NCBI RefSeq assembly: GCF_028769735.1 | Contig: NC_088200.1 | Span: forward strand, 66,656,061-66,720,060 | From: Zonotrichia leucophrys gambelii | Lineage: Eukaryota; Chordata; Aves; Passeriformes; Passerellidae | Direction: 5' to 3' | Length of the DNA stretch: 64,000 nt | Part shown: positions 62,221-64,000 of the stretch, piece by piece | How positions within the stretch are numbered: position 1 is the first letter of the stretch | How the letters are laid out: every line of letters starts with the position of its first letter | Made by a program: the position numbers and the translations under genes | The notes under the pieces: generated by a model | Seen by the model: the letters and a program-made list of their open reading frames with translations, nothing else | Told to the model about the DNA's origin: nothing | The model's database searches: none

Positions 62221-63336
62221 ATGGGCAATGTGCTTAGCATGGCTGAAAAGGACATATATATGCAGGTTAGAGAAGTTTTTAATTCTTAGGGAGAAATAAT
62301 TTTCAAAGAGGGATTTGAAACAATTAATTTGTTGGTTGTTTAAGAATGTTCCTGTAATTTCTAAAGACTCTGTTAATTCACTGGGTTTTTGGGACTCTGT
62401 TGGGGAAAAACTTCATGTTCTGCAAACAGAGGAAAAGTTAAAAGTTGCTAAGTTCTGCACTCTTTTTCATTTAATTTATGATGCAGTTCAAAGTTTATAT
62501 TTTAGCCCTGCTTCCCAGTTCTCCCCCTGTGCTCCTAATCTCTCTGTCCTGGAGAGCAGGACAGGAGATGGAAACTCCCTGTGGTTGCAGATGAGCCACT
62601 TGCCTTCTGCCATCTCTCCTCCCTTTCCATCTCCTACCCAAAACAGTGTTGGCCCGGCTGTTTTGGGTCCTACCCTAATCCATGCTCCAGCGTCCTTTAT
62701 TCCTTTTCTTTCTTACCACCCACTGTTACCACCAACAGTCAAGGAACAGGACTGTACAATGGCTGCTAAAATTCAAGCAGCCCCAGTGCAGTATGAGAGG
62801 GGAGCTAATCCCAAGTGGGATCTCCCTATGGGGAGATGAAAGAACATTGCAAAACAGCCAAGGATTTTGGGAGACGGTCACCTTATTTTAACAAAGTTTT
62901 GACTTGGACAATGCATGTTTTAGTGCCATGTGATTTAAAACATACAGTGCCTGTCCTACTTTCTCCTGCTGAACATATATTATGGGAGGGAGTATGGAAA
63001 AGGCAACTTTGAAAAGTCATAGAAGACTATGCAAATGAGGAGGGGTGAGCATGCCTTGCCTTAGAGCACTTAGCTGGGGAAGGGGGACTACTCTAAGCCT
63101 GAAGGTCAGGCCATTGACCTTCCCCAGGCTGTCTTGGAGTTCATCAAAAGTGCTGCAAAAACTGCTCTAATCCAAACACCTGATGGGATGATCCCCAGCC
63201 TCGGCTTTGCAGACATTGAGCATGGCCCAGAGGAAGATCCCATGGACAGCTTTGCAGTTGCGCAGCAGGACTTAATCCCAGATATACAGGAACTTTGCCC
63301 TAGATTTTCCCAAGGAAACCATAAACCAGTTTGTTA
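62221..63336 (+). pseudogene. Broken gag of the endogenous retrovirus
   Basis: The reading begins at 62221 in a good context (GCAGCCATGG) with MGN, which suits an N-myristoylated Gag, and stops after 22 codons (TAG 62287). Gag-like sequence continues in another frame from about 62290 to 62839 (matrix region with FWDSVGEKLH, then a Pro/Ser-rich segment). Further pieces are at about 62890-63012 (capsid-like, VLVPCDLKHTVPVLLS) and 63134-63336 (capsid C-terminal part with DIEHGPEEDPMDSF, close to the major homology region). At least two frameshifts and several stops interrupt it. No zinc-knuckle nucleocapsid boxes are seen. It is an old inactive copy. Confidence 0.8.
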
Positions 63337-63454
63337 AACTGCATGTATGTTGCCCATCAGTGACAAGGCATGGAGCCAGAGTACTCATTTTCAGCAAGTT
63401 TATCCCTACTACAAGTCCTAACATTTTGACTTGTTGCTGTTGTTTTGTTTGCAG

Positions 63455-64000
63455 GGCAACCTGTGTCCCCAGAAGCCAGGACCACCCATGACCAGGAGAC
63501 CTCTGTGTATGGCCGCCATGAAAGGATTCTGGATGCTCCTCACTGTGCCACACGCCCTTAGCTGGGTGATCCCACCAGCCAGCCACAACATTTGGGTCAC
63601 CCTTGCTAGGACACTGAAACAGGATAGCTTGTGTCTGTCCATGGAAAGCCCTTACAATCCCCTGTCTACATGCCTTGTAGGGTTACCTGTGGATGAGTGG
63701 CCGGTAACTGTGGGTGTTCTCCATAGAAGGCAAGGTAGCTCCCCCAACAGCCCCCACAAGAAGCCTAGCCCAGTGGATACCTGGGACACCTGGGCTGAGA
63801 GACTTGAGCATGCACCAGAGGAACCCCAAGAATTAGATCTATTGGGATCCTCAAAAATGAATTACTGTGTTAAGTTTTATTACAAGCTCAGATGGGGAGA
63901 ATGGGACAGCAGAATAGTTAGGCTTGATGAAAAAGTGTGATTGTTAGACAAAATGTCATTCCCTATAATTTCCTTTATAAAAGGGAAAACAATTGGTGTA
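63455..64000 (+). pseudogene. Broken env of the endogenous retrovirus, runs off the right edge
   Basis: This segment follows a splice-acceptor-like site (GTTTTGTTTGCAG, AG at 63453-63454). An open frame from ATG 63488 (other in-frame ATGs at 63509 and 63518) to TGA 63938-63940 encodes a signal-like hydrophobic segment and then the surface-glycoprotein N-terminal pattern IWVTLARTLKQDSLCLSM ... STCLVGLP. This resembles the alpharetrovirus-like env found in many bird ERVs. A second SU-like patch (LDLLGSSKMNYCVKF) lies near 63830. The frame then closes early. The rest of env and the 3' LTR are beyond the window. There is no pol between gag and this segment. Confidence 0.78.

Overview
This is vertebrate nuclear DNA, almost certainly from a bird and probably a passerine. 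The evidence is the density of CR1 LINE fragments in both orientations and of several ages, an ERVL-type LTR ending in CCACCACA, a class II endogenous retrovirus with an alpharetrovirus-like env, small CpG islands in AT-rich non-coding DNA, and short compact genes with GT-AG introns. Two protein-coding genes can be supported. Their order (LOX on the minus strand, then ZNF474 on the plus strand, head to head) is the order on human 5q23. Human 5q material largely maps to the avian Z chromosome, so Z linkage is a reasonable inference, but the window does not show it.

Layout: 1-1120 is a CpG island holding the promoter and the first 105 codons of lysyl oxidase (LOX, minus strand, running off the left edge), with a TATAAATA box about 290 bp upstream of the start codon. 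From 1.1 to 36 kb there is intergenic DNA with no convincing exon. It contains CR1 copies at 6.7-7.5, 10.0-10.5, 11.0, 14.3, 15.9-16.7, 18.6-19.9 (one CR1 inserted inside another) and 31.3 kb, an ERVL-like LTR at 21.7-22.4 kb, a second solo-LTR candidate at 31.8-32.2 kb, and a perfect 24-bp hairpin at 7.77 kb. At 35.9-36.3 kb a second CpG island contains a perfect RFX X-box palindrome and a CACGTG E-box. It is the best candidate for the ZNF474 promoter.

ZNF474 is encoded by three coding exons (45864-46319, 52959-53139, 56358-56509). These join in frame to a 262-residue protein with four C-X2-C-X11-H-X3-C zinc fingers, arranged as two copies of a two-finger module. Its first coding intron contains a near-perfect 64-nt hairpin (49041-49104) of microRNA-precursor size. 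From 56.6 to 61.4 kb nothing is recognisable. From about 61.4 kb to the right edge lies a broken endogenous retrovirus: LTR-like sequence, a tRNA-Lys-type primer-binding site, a frameshifted gag and then env, with no room for pol.

LOX is an extracellular matrix cross-linking enzyme and ZNF474 is a testis- and cilium-associated zinc-finger protein. Nothing suggests that they act together. No operon-like or prokaryotic system is present. The observations most worth following are the X-box island, the module duplication in ZNF474 with its asymmetric intron, the two hairpins, and the gag-env retrovirus without pol.
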